Below, in pieces: positions 14,791 to 23,054 of a DNA stretch of 35,165 nt. The position numbers were made by a program, and so were the translations under genes. Below the pieces are notes generated by a model that saw only the letters and a program-made list of their open reading frames with translations, was not told where the DNA came from and did no database searches. Origin of the DNA: Candidatus Saccharimonadota bacterium (GTDB lineage: Bacteria > Patescibacteriota > Saccharimonadia > Saccharimonadales > Saccharimonadaceae); the NCBI GenBank assembly GCA_017652105.1, contig JAGCBP010000008.1, forward strand, positions 1 to 35,165, read 5' to 3'. How positions within the stretch are numbered: position 1 is the stretch's first letter; every line of letters starts with the position of its first letter.

Positions 14791-15885
14791 ATGGAAAATG
14801 CAGCACCAGCCCCAGCACCAAACAATACACTCAGAATTGAGCTACTCTTAGAGGAGTGCATTAGGCGTAATGCTTCGGATCTGCATCTGCAATACGGCAT
14901 GCCACCAATTTTAAGAATTGATGGCGCGCTTGTGCCGATCGCCGGCATGCCACCTCTGAATTCTGCCATGCTCCAAGAAGTTATTTTTGCAACGCTGGAT
15001 GAAGATCAGAAAAAAATTTATTTAAAAGATAAAGAATTTGATTACTCTTTTGCATTTGGTGATGTGGCGCGCTTTCGGGTTAACGCCTTTCATGAACGTG
15101 GCAAAATGGCTGCTTCATTCCGCCTTATTCCTAACCAAATTAAACCAATATCAGAACTCGGCATGCCAAATATTGTATCAACTTTTGCTAATTTCCCACG
15201 CGGACTCGTGCTTGTTACTGGCCCTACCGGTTCAGGTAAATCCACTACTCTGGCCGCTCTGATAGACAAAATCAATCAAGAAAAAGCTGTCCATATCATC
15301 ACTATCGAAGATCCAATTGAATTTACTCACAAGTCCAAGCGCGCTGTCATTGTGCAGAGGGAAGTACATTACGATACTTTTAGTTTTTCTGCTGCGCTTC
15401 GCTCGGCATTGCGTGAAGACCCAGATGTAGTGTTAATTGGCGAGATGCGTGATCTAGAAACCATCCAAGCAGCTATTACCATTGCTGAGACCGGGCATTT
15501 GGTTTTTGCTACGCTCCATACCAACTCTGCTGCTCAATCTATTGATCGTATGGTGGATGTTTTTCCGGCTCACCAGCAGCCGCAAATTCGTGTTCAACTT
15601 TCCAATATGCTTCAGGCTATCTGTTCTCAGCGCCTTGTTCCTGCTATTGGCGGTGGTCGTGTGGTCGCAGCCGAAATCATGACCGCAAATTCTGCTGTGC
15701 GCGCGCTTATCCGTGAAGGCAAGACTTTCCAGCTCGACAATGTCATTCAAACTAGCGCCGATCAAGGTATGCAGACTATGGATCACGACCTCGCGCGTTT
15801 AGTCCAAGCCGGTGTGATTACCTATGAATCTGCCTGTGAATACGCCGTAGACTTAGCCGAACTTAATCGTTATACCAGGGGTTAA
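14791..15885 (+). CDS. pilT: PilT-type pilus retraction ATPase
   Basis: PilT depolymerises the pilus and powers twitching or DNA and surface retraction. With the start at 14791 (MENAAPAPAPNN) the protein is 364 aa, typical for PilT. Visible features are the N-terminal ECIRRNASDLHLQYGMPPIL helix-strand, Walker A GPTGSGKS (144-151), the Asp box TIEDPIE, Walker B DPDVVLIGEMRD and the His box HLVFATLHTN. The AIRALI-like C-terminal AVRALIREGK segment is present. It follows pilB by 21 nt, has its own leaderless promoter, and ends 2 nt before pilC. Having PilB and PilT together implies a retractile pilus. Confidence 0.95.
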   Translation: MENAAPAPAPNNTLRIELLLEECIRRNASDLHLQYGMPPILRIDGALVPIAGMPPLNSAMLQEVIFATLDEDQKKIYLKDKEFDYSFAFGDVARFRVNAFHERGKMAASFRLIPNQIKPISELGMPNIVSTFANFPRGLVLVTGPTGSGKSTTLAALIDKINQEKAVHIITIEDPIEFTHKSKRAVIVQREVHYDTFSFSAALRSALREDPDVVLIGEMRDLETIQAAITIAETGHLVFATLHTNSAAQSIDRMVDVFPAHQQPQIRVQLSNMLQAICSQRLVPAIGGGRVVAAEIMTANSAVRALIREGKTFQLDNVIQTSADQGMQTMDHDLARLVQAGVITYESACEYAVDLAELNRYTRG

Positions 15886-15887
15886 AA

Positions 15888-17099
15888 GTGAAACGTTACA
15901 ACTACCATGCCAAAGAAAAAGAAACCGGTAAGCAAGTCAAAGGTAGTATCCAAGCTGATAGCGAACGCTTTGCGGGCCAGCTTTTAGTCAAGCAGGGTTT
16001 AATCCCAGATACTATTACAGAAGAAGGTGCTAGTAACCCATTTGCCAAATTTAATAATCGTATCACTACCAAAGATCACATTATGTTTACTCGCCAGCTC
16101 GCCACTTTGATTGGTGCCGGCCTCCCGCTTTCTGCTTCGCTCCGTACTGTCACCGAGCAAACCGAAAACAAAGGTATGAAAGCTGTCGGGGAAGAAATTC
16201 TTGCTGCCGCTGAATCGGGTAAAAGTCTTTATGAAGCCTTCTCAGCTCATCCACACGTATTCAACGGTGTATATTTAGCACTTATCCAAGCTGGTGAAAA
16301 ATCAGGTACTCTAGATATCGCCCTTAAACGTCTTGCCGATCAAGAAGAGAAAGATGCCGCCATGCTTGGCAAAATCCGTGGTGCTCTTGTCTATCCGGCC
16401 ATCATCCTTGTAGTGATTATTGCCGTGCTCCTCTTCATGATGTTTGCGGTGGTCCCACAGGTTAGTGATCTCTATAATGATATGGGCGAGGAACTTCCAG
16501 GCCTTACGCAGGGTCTTGTTGATCTTACAGATTTCACGGTTAACTTTTGGTGGCTAATTCTATTAGTTCTAGTTGGCGGAATCGTAGGCACATTTTTCTT
16601 TGTCAAACGTACTCCTACCGGGAGAAGAGTGGCCGATGCTTTCAAAATCAATGTACCGCTCTTTGGCGGACTCTTTAGAAAACTCTATGTTTCACGCTTT
16701 GCCCGTACCGCTGAGATGCTTCTGTCTACCGGTGTCCCAATGGTAGATGCAGTTACCATTTCTAATGGCGCAGTTTCAAATAAAATTGTAGAAGCTGAAT
16801 ATGCCAAGGCTATCGAGATGATCAAAGGTGGTAAAACTCTTTCTGAAGCATTAACAGACAGGGAATACATGCTTCCATTAGTTCCACAGATGGCTGGCAT
16901 TGGTGAAGAGTCTGGTAAGATTGATGAAATGCTAGGAAAAGCCGCTAAGGTTTATGAGGATGAACTGTACAATCAAGTTGAAAACATTTCTACTGCCATC
17001 GAACCGATTTTGATGGTAATCATGGCCGGGCTCATTGGTGTAGTGGTAGGTGGTACACTTCTCCCGATCTACTCACTCGTGAATACTGTAGCCTCGTAA
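15888..17099 (+). CDS. pilC: PilC/GspF inner-membrane pilus platform protein
   Basis: A polytopic protein that links the ATPases to the growing pilus. It starts with GTG at 15888, 2 nt after the pilT stop and without a ribosome-binding site, so translation is probably coupled. The family N-terminus is present (RYNYHAKEKETGKQVKGSI). Two T2SSF cytoplasmic domains contain FTRQLATLIGAGLPL and FARTAEMLLSTGVPM. Membrane spans lie at about 165-190, 215-240 and 375-398. Length 403 aa is standard. Confidence 0.95.
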   Translation: MKRYNYHAKEKETGKQVKGSIQADSERFAGQLLVKQGLIPDTITEEGASNPFAKFNNRITTKDHIMFTRQLATLIGAGLPLSASLRTVTEQTENKGMKAVGEEILAAAESGKSLYEAFSAHPHVFNGVYLALIQAGEKSGTLDIALKRLADQEEKDAAMLGKIRGALVYPAIILVVIIAVLLFMMFAVVPQVSDLYNDMGEELPGLTQGLVDLTDFTVNFWWLILLVLVGGIVGTFFFVKRTPTGRRVADAFKINVPLFGGLFRKLYVSRFARTAEMLLSTGVPMVDAVTISNGAVSNKIVEAEYAKAIEMIKGGKTLSEALTDREYMLPLVPQMAGIGEESGKIDEMLGKAAKVYEDELYNQVENISTAIEPILMVIMAGLIGVVVGGTLLPIYSLVNTVAS

Positions 17100-17128
17100 A
17101 AGTTCTTGAATTTTTACTATAAAAAGCT

Positions 17129-17140
17129 TATACTTATAAT
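17129..17140 (+). promoter_or_regulatory. -10 box for leaderless first-pilin mRNA
   Basis: TATACT at 17129-17134 is followed by 6 nt and the ATG at 17141. A TATAAT also lies at 17135-17140, but it abuts the ATG and would start transcription inside the gene. Confidence 0.5.
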
Positions 17141-17719
17141 ATGAATCAAAAAAGAAGCGGTTTTTCAATTATCGAGGTGGCACTCGTGCTTGCGATTGCA
17201 GGCCTAATATTTTTAATGGCATTCATCGCTCTCCCGAGTCTTTGGGTCTCTCAACGTGATGCTGATAGGCGCGCCAATGTTATGGAATTTATCAACGATA
17301 TTAAGACTTATCAAACCAATAATAGCCGTGGCGCATTGCCTACATTGTCTGTTGATGCTATAAGTTTTGGCTTGGATACTGCAGCTACAGATATTAACAA
17401 ATCCTGGATAGATTTCGTAAAAGAATATGTTGTTGCCAACAAAGATTTCCGAGATCCTGATGGTAGCTCATACTCTTATTATGTGGCCAAATGTAAAAAA
17501 GATGGGGGCGATCTTTCAGTGGGCGAGCCTTGTACTGTCGGTGAGCTTAACAGTGCCAATCAAGAGAATGCTAGCTTGAATGGCGGAGTGGATCACAAAA
17601 TTTATGTAGCCGTTAGCGCTACTTGCGATGGAGACAGAATGGTAAAAACTAGCAATTCCCGTAATGTTGCTGCTATCCAACTTCTTGAACGTGCCGGTCG
17701 GTACTGTTATAATACCTAA
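17141..17719 (+). CDS. Type IV prepilin (probably minor)
   Basis: A class III signal: basic leader MNQKRSG, then FSIIEVALVLAIAGLIFLM with Glu at +5 after cleavage at Gly7. The hydrophobic helix ends at about residue 32 and a 160-aa globular domain follows, containing six Cys residues including a C-terminal YC pair. Residues 1-35 closely match those of the next gene, showing duplication. No terminator separates them, but the next gene has its own promoter. Weak leaderless signals here compared with the neighbour suggest this is the less abundant pilin (inference). Confidence 0.88.
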   Translation: MNQKRSGFSIIEVALVLAIAGLIFLMAFIALPSLWVSQRDADRRANVMEFINDIKTYQTNNSRGALPTLSVDAISFGLDTAATDINKSWIDFVKEYVVANKDFRDPDGSSYSYYVAKCKKDGGDLSVGEPCTVGELNSANQENASLNGGVDHKIYVAVSATCDGDRMVKTSNSRNVAAIQLLERAGRYCYNT

Positions 17720-17726
17720 AATGCTA

Positions 17727-17755
17727 TTGTTTTTTTAAATAAAGTTTGCTAATAT
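17727..17755 (+). promoter_or_regulatory. Promoter of the second, probable major, pilin
   Basis: TTGTTT (17727-17732), 17 nt, TAATAT (17750-17755) with TGC just upstream. It predicts a start near 17762 and a leader of about 28 nt that includes AAAGGA. Confidence 0.7.
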
Positions 17756-17789
17756 AAAATAAAGATACTTATTGAAAGGATTATCTAAT

Positions 17790-18434
17790 ATGGCTAGAAA
17801 AAACAACAAAGTTAAAAAAGGTTTTACCATCATCGAGGTCGTGCTCGTGCTTGCGATCGCTGGTCTTATCTTCTTGATGGTCTTTATCGCGCTCCCGGCT
17901 CTCCAGCGCTCTCAGCGTGATTCCCAAAGGCGTAATGACTATAGCATGCTTTCTACTGCGGTCACTAGCTATATTACTAACAACGGTGGCAGGATTTCTA
18001 AACTTACAGCCACCAGCGACCCAAACACTGGTCTAGACACAAAAACTTGGATTAATAAAGATGGCACTGATCCAAATGGCTACGGCTATTATTTAGCTGC
18101 TTGCAGCTATGATAAATGGTCTGGTGGTGATGGAGCATGCGGAAGTGGCGATGCCGTTGGTGGTAATGCTGCTGCAAGTGCTAAAAAACCAAGCATTGCG
18201 AAGTCTGGTGGCACCACTGGTGGCACCACTGGTGGCACCACTGGTGTCAATTATGACAATGGTTCCGAAGTGATTATCGTCACTGGCGCCAACTGCTATG
18301 CTACTGATGATCAGGGTAACGCAGCCCCAGACCAAGATACTGGTATTAAAGCATTTGCAATTTATGGTTATCTAGAAAGCGGCGGTCTTTATTGCCAGGA
18401 TAGTGGCGCTACAGGAAATAAGAAGAATTCCTAA
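17790..18434 (+). CDS. Type IV prepilin, probable major pilin
   Basis: Start chosen at ATG 17790 because AAAGGA lies 9 nt upstream; a TTG at 17772 in the same frame would overlap that site. The class III leader MARKNNKVKKG is cleaved before FTIIEVVLVLAIAGLIFLM (Glu at +5). A 170-aa head follows, with a Gly/Thr-rich GGTT repeat at about residues 140-152 and four Cys residues. Unlike the other pilus genes around it, it has a full promoter, a leader with Shine-Dalgarno and its own terminator (18449-18472). This is what one expects of the highly expressed structural subunit (inference). The product is 214 aa. Confidence 0.88.
   Translation: MARKNNKVKKGFTIIEVVLVLAIAGLIFLMVFIALPALQRSQRDSQRRNDYSMLSTAVTSYITNNGGRISKLTATSDPNTGLDTKTWINKDGTDPNGYGYYLAACSYDKWSGGDGACGSGDAVGGNAAASAKKPSIAKSGGTTGGTTGGTTGVNYDNGSEVIIVTGANCYATDDQGNAAPDQDTGIKAFAIYGYLESGGLYCQDSGATGNKKNS
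18207..18242 (+). repeat. Three perfect 12-bp tandem repeats in the pilin head
   Basis: GGTGGCACCACT occurs three times head to tail (18207-18218, 18219-18230, 18231-18242), followed by a partial copy. Each encodes GGTT. Copy-number change would alter pilin length by 4 residues without a frameshift. Confidence 0.95.
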
Positions 18435-18448
18435 TAGTCATAATCCCA

Positions 18449-18474
18449 AAACCACCCTCCGGGGTGGTTTTTTG
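18449..18474 (+). terminator. Intrinsic terminator after the major pilin
   Basis: AAAACCACCC (18449-18458) pairs with GGGTGGTTTT (18463-18472) around TCCG, followed by two more T residues. It ends the pilin transcript before pilD. Confidence 0.9.
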
Positions 18475-18490
18475 TACTATATACTATATA

Positions 18491-18505
18491 TGGTAAAATA
18501 AGTAT
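18491..18505 (+). promoter_or_regulatory. Extended -10 promoter for leaderless pilD mRNA
   Basis: TGG (18491-18493) and TAAAAT (18494-18499) are followed by 6 nt and the pilD ATG at 18506. Confidence 0.55.
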
Positions 18506-19303
18506 ATGCAGATTCTGTTTTTTATCTTACTATTCACCCTCGGTGCCATCTTTGGCTCTTTCCTTTGCTGCCAAGCGCGGAGATTGCACGAAGGGAAGAA
18601 GCACCCAAAACGCTCCATTTGTATGCATTGCAAAAAGCAACTCAAATGGCACGACAACATTCCAGTCATCTCGTGGCTTCTGCTTAGCGGCAAATGTAGG
18701 TATTGTCACAAAAAAATCGGCCTTGCCGAACTGATATCTGAACTCGGTCTGGCCTTTATCTTTTTATCTCTTGGCGCTTACTTTCTATTTATCAACGGCC
18801 CAATCATCTCAGATCTTCTGGCAGAGTTCCCGGCCATAGACATCACGAAATGGGCAATCTTTCTCACTATGCTTGTGTTCATCCTAAGCCTAGCCTTTTT
18901 GGCTATCTACGATGGGCTCTACGGCGAGCTACCGATTATAGCATTAGCTATCTCGGCGGTTATCGCCATTATCCTTGCCGTTCTAGAAGCTTGGCCAGAA
19001 TTCACCGCTATACCGATATTATCTGCTGCATTATTTGGTGGTATCTACTTGATTCTATATCTCGTGTCCAAAGGTAAATGGGTTGGCGATGGCGATTGGA
19101 TCTTGGCCGGCATTATTGGACTTGCCTTAGGCCACCCGTTATTATCAGTGATAGCACTTTTTATTGCAAACCTCCTTGCTTGTATTATTATGTACCCAAC
19201 CATCAGAAATAAGAAAAACCACCAAATCTACTTTGGCCCGTTTCTGGTTTTGGCATTTATTATTACCTATGTTTTTTCCGATTTTTTCATAAGCATGATA
19301 TAA
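18506..19303 (+). CDS. pilD: Type IV prepilin peptidase/N-methylase (PilD)
   Basis: A polytopic aspartic protease that cleaves prepilin leaders and may methylate the new N-terminus. The N-terminal domain after the first span (GAIFGSFLCC) carries the zinc motif C39-X2-C42...C64-X2-C67. The catalytic aspartates are D136 (AIYDGLYGELP) and D197 in GDGD (194-197). About seven membrane spans cover the rest. Length 265 aa is normal. It would process all three pilin-like proteins of this locus. Its last codons (ATG-ATA-TAA) overlap the promoter of the next gene. Confidence 0.95.
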   Translation: MQILFFILLFTLGAIFGSFLCCQARRLHEGKKHPKRSICMHCKKQLKWHDNIPVISWLLLSGKCRYCHKKIGLAELISELGLAFIFLSLGAYFLFINGPIISDLLAEFPAIDITKWAIFLTMLVFILSLAFLAIYDGLYGELPIIALAISAVIAIILAVLEAWPEFTAIPILSAALFGGIYLILYLVSKGKWVGDGDWILAGIIGLALGHPLLSVIALFIANLLACIIMYPTIRNKKNHQIYFGPFLVLAFIITYVFSDFFISMI

Positions 19304-19310
19304 TAAATAT
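19296..19310 (+). promoter_or_regulatory. Extended -10 promoter overlapping the pilD stop
   Basis: TGA-TATAAT (19296-19304) spans the pilD stop codon (19301-19303) and is followed by 6 nt and the ATG at 19311, again predicting a leaderless mRNA. Confidence 0.65.
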
Positions 19311-20126
19311 ATGAAGAAAAAACGAGGTGATACTTTGATAGAGGTAGCGCTTGCTATCGGTATTTTTTCGATGATCGCCATTATTGTAGTTTCGGTAGTT
19401 GCCGCCAGCACTTCTGGCGCGCAGAGTTCTCTAGAGCTTACTTTAACAAGGGAAGAACTAGATGCTCAAGCTGAAGCCCTCAGATTCATTCACGATTCTT
19501 ATGTTTCTGGTAGCCAGTCCAAAGACACAACTGCAACTGCCCCAGACAATAAATACGCTAAGATTTGGGAGGCGATAAAAGGTCTAGCGAGCAGTGAAGG
19601 AAGTGTAGACCTAAAATATAATCCGGAGACTTGTGATGAACTCTACGATGGTAATACTGGGGATATGAATCTAAACTATCCAGCAAACAAAGGATTTAAG
19701 CCATTTGTGATCAATACTCGTTTAATCGATTATAACGCTTGCTTCACGGATCCTTTAGGAGCCAGTGGTTGTAGTAGCTCACCGATTATCCATACTGCAA
19801 ATAGTAATACTAGAAAGGTCTTTTATCCTCCTTCAACCTATCCAAGATTTTTGTACGGCAGTACCGATATGGACTTAAGTCTTCTTGATCAAAATAGGCA
19901 CAGCATTGGTTCGCAGATTTATAGAGTAGAAGGTATATATATTGTTGCCACCAAAGGCAATAGCAATGTTGTTGATGCTAGCAATCCCGATGCAGCTACA
20001 GTCAGCTCAAAAACAGCTTATTATGATTTTTATATTCGTTCTTGCTGGATGCCAGTTAATTCGGATCGCGCTTCTACTATCTCTACCGTGATCAGATTAT
20101 ACGAACCAGAGGTAGTTACATATTAA
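19311..20126 (+). CDS. Pilin-like protein (minor pilin/pseudopilin)
   Basis: The short leader MKKKRG precedes DTLIEVALAIGIFSMIAIIVV. If cleaved after Gly6 the conserved Glu falls at +5, but +1 is Asp instead of the usual Phe, Met or Leu. The hydrophobic helix runs to about residue 30, then a 240-aa head without repeats and with four Cys. The larger head and the TLIEV pattern recall PilV/PilW/PulJ-like minor pilins that prime assembly (inference). The stop codon (20124-20126) directly abuts the stop of the convergent recombinase gene. Confidence 0.82.
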   Translation: MKKKRGDTLIEVALAIGIFSMIAIIVVSVVAASTSGAQSSLELTLTREELDAQAEALRFIHDSYVSGSQSKDTTATAPDNKYAKIWEAIKGLASSEGSVDLKYNPETCDELYDGNTGDMNLNYPANKGFKPFVINTRLIDYNACFTDPLGASGCSSSPIIHTANSNTRKVFYPPSTYPRFLYGSTDMDLSLLDQNRHSIGSQIYRVEGIYIVATKGNSNVVDASNPDAATVSSKTAYYDFYIRSCWMPVNSDRASTISTVIRLYEPEVVTY

Positions 20127-21065
20127 CTATTTTGTCTCCGAATGAAACTTCTCGTGCACTTCTTTTAGATGTGCATCGGTCACGTGCGTATAGATTTGCG
20201 TGGTAGAAATATCTGCATGCCCTAGCATCGATTGCACCGCTCTAATATCCGCTCCATTCATCAAAAGATCCGTAGCAAACGAATGCCTCAATGTATGCGG
20301 CGTAACTTTTTTGGTAATCCCAGCTAACTTAGCGTATTTTTCTACGATTCTTTCCACTGAGCGCGCGGTCATTCGCCGATAATCACCAGATGTATCTACC
20401 GCCTGCAGATTCCGCGAATTATTCAGAAACAGCGCCGGCAGAGAATCGGTCCTTGCATCCAAATAATCTGCCACCCTATCCGCACAAGTCTCCGAAATAA
20501 AAATCGGACGATCTTTAGAACCCTTACCTCTTACTACAAATTCGCGTTTAACCAAATTGATCGAATCTCGATTCAATCCCACCAGTTCCGACACGCGGAG
20601 CCCGCCAGAATACAAAAGCTCAATTATCGCTCTATCTCTGAGCCCCGATTCCGTAGAAAGATCAATCTGCTCCAGCATATCTTCCACTTCATCATAATGC
20701 AAGAATGTCACCTGCTTTCTCACCACATGTGGCAGCTCGATGAGGGAAGGATCAAGCGATTTGATTTCTCTCCTGGATAGATATTTAAAGAATCCTCTAA
20801 GAGCAATCAAATGATAAGCCTGCGTAATGGTTTTGAGATCATCCCCACCATTCTCGGAACCATAGCGGTTTAGCTTCAAACGGTATTTTCTAAGCACTTC
20901 TTTATCTATATCCGAAGCCTTGATATCATCTTTGTTTAAAATCTCCGAAGCAATCTCTAGGAACCGTTCCAAATACAGCCGATAATTCTCAGCGGTTCGC
21001 TTACTCCGCCCATTTTCAATCTCCAAGTGCTCTAGAAAGTCCTCGATTAAATCTGAGATATACAT
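20127..21065 (-). CDS. XerC/XerD-type tyrosine recombinase
   Basis: A site-specific recombinase that resolves chromosome dimers or integrates mobile DNA. Residues 1-105 form the SAM-like core-binding domain. The catalytic set is complete: R157 (SGGLRVSEL), K181 (GKGSKDR), H257 and R260 (HTLRH), H283 (LGHADIS) and nucleophile Y292 (IYTHV). Length 312 aa fits XerC/D. As the only recombinase in a housekeeping context, with ackA next to it, it is probably the chromosomal Xer enzyme rather than a phage integrase (inference). Its ATG lies 6 nt after a TATAAT box, without a Shine-Dalgarno. Confidence 0.92.
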   Translation of the reverse strand: MYISDLIEDFLEHLEIENGRSKRTAENYRLYLERFLEIASEILNKDDIKASDIDKEVLRKYRLKLNRYGSENGGDDLKTITQAYHLIALRGFFKYLSRREIKSLDPSLIELPHVVRKQVTFLHYDEVEDMLEQIDLSTESGLRDRAIIELLYSGGLRVSELVGLNRDSINLVKREFVVRGKGSKDRPIFISETCADRVADYLDARTDSLPALFLNNSRNLQAVDTSGDYRRMTARSVERIVEKYAKLAGITKKVTPHTLRHSFATDLLMNGADIRAVQSMLGHADISTTQIYTHVTDAHLKEVHEKFHSETK

Positions 21066-21080
21066 ATATATATTATATCA
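21066..21080 (-). promoter_or_regulatory. Extended -10 promoter for leaderless recombinase mRNA
   Basis: On the minus strand TGA (21080-21078) and TATAAT (21077-21072) are followed by 6 nt and the ATG at 21065. Confidence 0.65.
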
Positions 21081-21086
21081 CGCGTA

Positions 21087-22280
21087 CTATTTGCATAGTT
21101 TGTATGCATCGCGTACAATCATCACCTCTTCGTTGGTCGGCTCTACATATACTGGTACTGTAGAATCTTCCGCTGTGATAATACCGCTAGTGATTTCTTT
21201 GAAGCTAGCAATTGCATCGTTGACTTCTTTGTTGATTTTGATGCCAAGAGGCGCCAAACCTTCAATAATCGATTCGCGAGTCTCTGCACCATTTTCCAGC
21301 ACACCAGCTGTAAAGACGATCGCATCTACTTCGCCACCCAGCTCCAAGTAATACTCAGCAATGTATCGGTCGATTCTATCCACATACATATCAAGTGCGA
21401 GGCGCGCATTTTCATCGCCATCCGCAATCGCTTTTTCTACATCGCGGTTATCATTAAACCCACAAACGCCCATCAGGCCAGACTTTTTGTTGAGAGCATC
21501 ATCAACTTTGTCATAAGTCATTCCAGCCTCATCAATCATATATTTAATGATTGATGGATCAATCGAACCGGACCGCGTGCCCATCATTAGCCCATCCAGC
21601 GGTGTAAGTCCCATGGTGGTATCATAGCTTTTGCCATCTTTCACCGCAGTGATTGAAGCACCTGAGCCTACGTGGCAAATAATCAAATTAATGTTTTCTT
21701 TGCCGAGTTTTTTCTGCATAGTCTCGGTAATGTATTTATGAGAAGTGCCATGAAAACCATATTTTCTTACGCCATATTTTTCGTACCATTCCATCGGCAC
21801 AGGATACATATATTGAACTTTCGGAATAGTGTGGTGAAACGCCGTATCAAATACTGCCACCTGCACCGCATCCGGCAGGGCTTTTTGCATCGCTTTAATC
21901 CCGGCAATATTGCCTGGAAGATGAAGGGGTGCAAATTTACCAAATTCCTTCATGTCTTTCAACACTTCATCGGTAATTATTACAGATTTTGTGTATTTCT
22001 CACCACCGTGTACTGCCCGATGCCCTACGCCACGAATTTCCGACAATTCTTTCACCACGCCGTAGTTCAAAAGCTCCTCCAGCATGATTTTGACCGCCTC
22101 GGTGTGGTCAGGAATTAGCTTTTTGACCTCATTTTTCTTACCTTCGTGTTTGATAGTATAAAAACTATCTTTCGCTCCGATTTTTTCTACATAACCGCTG
22201 ATGATAGAAATCTCTGCCGGCATATCATAAAGTTGAAACTTCAACGATGACGACCCAGCATTAACACACAATACTTTCAT
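21087..22280 (-). CDS. ackA: Acetate kinase
   Basis: Interconverts acetyl phosphate + ADP and acetate + ATP; in a fermentative epibiont this is a main substrate-level ATP source. The ASKHA-fold phosphate-1 motif is VLCVNAGSSSLKFQL (3-17). Further family signatures are GHRAVHGG, VAVFDTAFHHTIP, YGFHGTSHKY, CHVGSGAS and GTRSGSIDP. Length 397 aa is standard. It has a short leader with AAGGAG and its own promoter. No phosphotransacetylase gene lies in the window. Confidence 0.97.
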   Translation of the reverse strand: MKVLCVNAGSSSLKFQLYDMPAEISIISGYVEKIGAKDSFYTIKHEGKKNEVKKLIPDHTEAVKIMLEELLNYGVVKELSEIRGVGHRAVHGGEKYTKSVIITDEVLKDMKEFGKFAPLHLPGNIAGIKAMQKALPDAVQVAVFDTAFHHTIPKVQYMYPVPMEWYEKYGVRKYGFHGTSHKYITETMQKKLGKENINLIICHVGSGASITAVKDGKSYDTTMGLTPLDGLMMGTRSGSIDPSIIKYMIDEAGMTYDKVDDALNKKSGLMGVCGFNDNRDVEKAIADGDENARLALDMYVDRIDRYIAEYYLELGGEVDAIVFTAGVLENGAETRESIIEGLAPLGIKINKEVNDAIASFKEITSGIITAEDSTVPVYVEPTNEEVMIVRDAYKLCK

Positions 22281-22304
22281 TTTTACTCCTTATATTTGAT
22301 ATAT

Positions 22305-22313
22305 ATTATATCA
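22305..22313 (-). promoter_or_regulatory. ackA promoter
   Basis: Minus-strand TGA-TATAAT at 22313-22305, predicting a leader of about 18 nt that holds AAGGAG (22292-22287). It starts 10 bp beyond the stop of the ABC ATPase gene. Confidence 0.65.
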
Positions 22314-22319
22314 TAAATC

Positions 22320-23054
22320 TTACAAAACTTTTTCCAGAAACTCTTTTACCCGAGGAGTTTTTGGGTGGGTAAAGAATTGCGAAGGCGTACCTTCCTCAAT
22401 AATTCGCCCCTTGTCGATAAACACTACGCGTGAAGCAATCTCGCGGGCAAAGTTCATTTCGTGTGTCACAATCATCGTGGTCATGCCACCCTCTACCACC
22501 TCGTGGATTAGAGACAACACATCGCCAATCGATTCCGGATCCAGTGCCGAAGTCGGCTCATCAAAGAGTAGAACCTTTGGCTCCATCATCAAAGCTCGGA
22601 TAATCGCCACGCGCTGTTTTTGCCCACCAGACAGAGAAGCAGGGAACGCATCCGCCTTGCCCACCAGCCCAATGTGTTTTAGAAGTTTCCGCGCCTTAGC
22701 CTCCGCTTCATCAGCAGAAAATTTATGTAGTTTTACCGGCGCCAAAGTCAAATTCTCCATCACGGTCAAATTATTAATCAAATTAAAATGCTGAAACACC
22801 ATGCCGATTTCCATGCGCATTTCCTGAATATTTTTGTCATCAATCAGAGTATCCTCAAAAAATATTTCGCCCTCGCTCGGCTCTTCCAGTCGATTAATAC
22901 ATCTTAGAAAAGTCGATTTGCCTGAGCCAGAAGGCCCCAAGACCACTACCTTTTCTCCATCAAACAGATCAAAATTAATTCCGTTAAGAACCTTGTTGTC
23001 ACCAAAAGCTTTTCTGAGTCCTCTTACCGAAATTTCTAATTTACGCTCTGACAT
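22320..23054 (-). CDS. Polar amino-acid ABC transporter, ATP-binding subunit
   Basis: The cytoplasmic ATPase of a GlnQ/HisP-type importer. Walker A is GPSGSGKST (40-48), the Q-loop is VFQHFNL, the signature LSGGQ is at 141-145, Walker B is VLLFDE (161-166), and the H-loop is IVTHEM. Length 244 aa is typical. Its ATG lies in the last codons of the permease gene (14-nt overlap) behind AGGAG, so the two are coupled. Substrate (Gln, His, Arg or similar) cannot be read from the sequence. Confidence 0.95.
   Translation of the reverse strand: MSERKLEISVRGLRKAFGDNKVLNGINFDLFDGEKVVVLGPSGSGKSTFLRCINRLEEPSEGEIFFEDTLIDDKNIQEMRMEIGMVFQHFNLINNLTVMENLTLAPVKLHKFSADEAEAKARKLLKHIGLVGKADAFPASLSGGQKQRVAIIRALMMEPKVLLFDEPTSALDPESIGDVLSLIHEVVEGGMTTMIVTHEMNFAREIASRVVFIDKGRIIEEGTPSQFFTHPKTPRVKEFLEKVL

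Noticed and set aside
17772-17789. TTG start for the second pilin
   Set aside because: The TTG overlaps the AAAGGA that serves the ATG at 17790, and the shorter leader is typical of prepilins.
18207-18242. Tandem 12-bp repeats considered as a CRISPR array
   Set aside because: The units are directly adjacent with no spacers and read in frame as GGTT in a pilin.
20127-21065. Recombinase gene as evidence of a prophage or integrative element
   Set aside because: No phage, relaxase or transposase genes and no flanking repeats are nearby; it sits among housekeeping genes and looks like a chromosomal Xer.
21672-22118. 148-codon plus-strand frame opposite ackA
   Set aside because: Fully antisense to acetate kinase, no ribosome-binding site, composition of a shadow frame.
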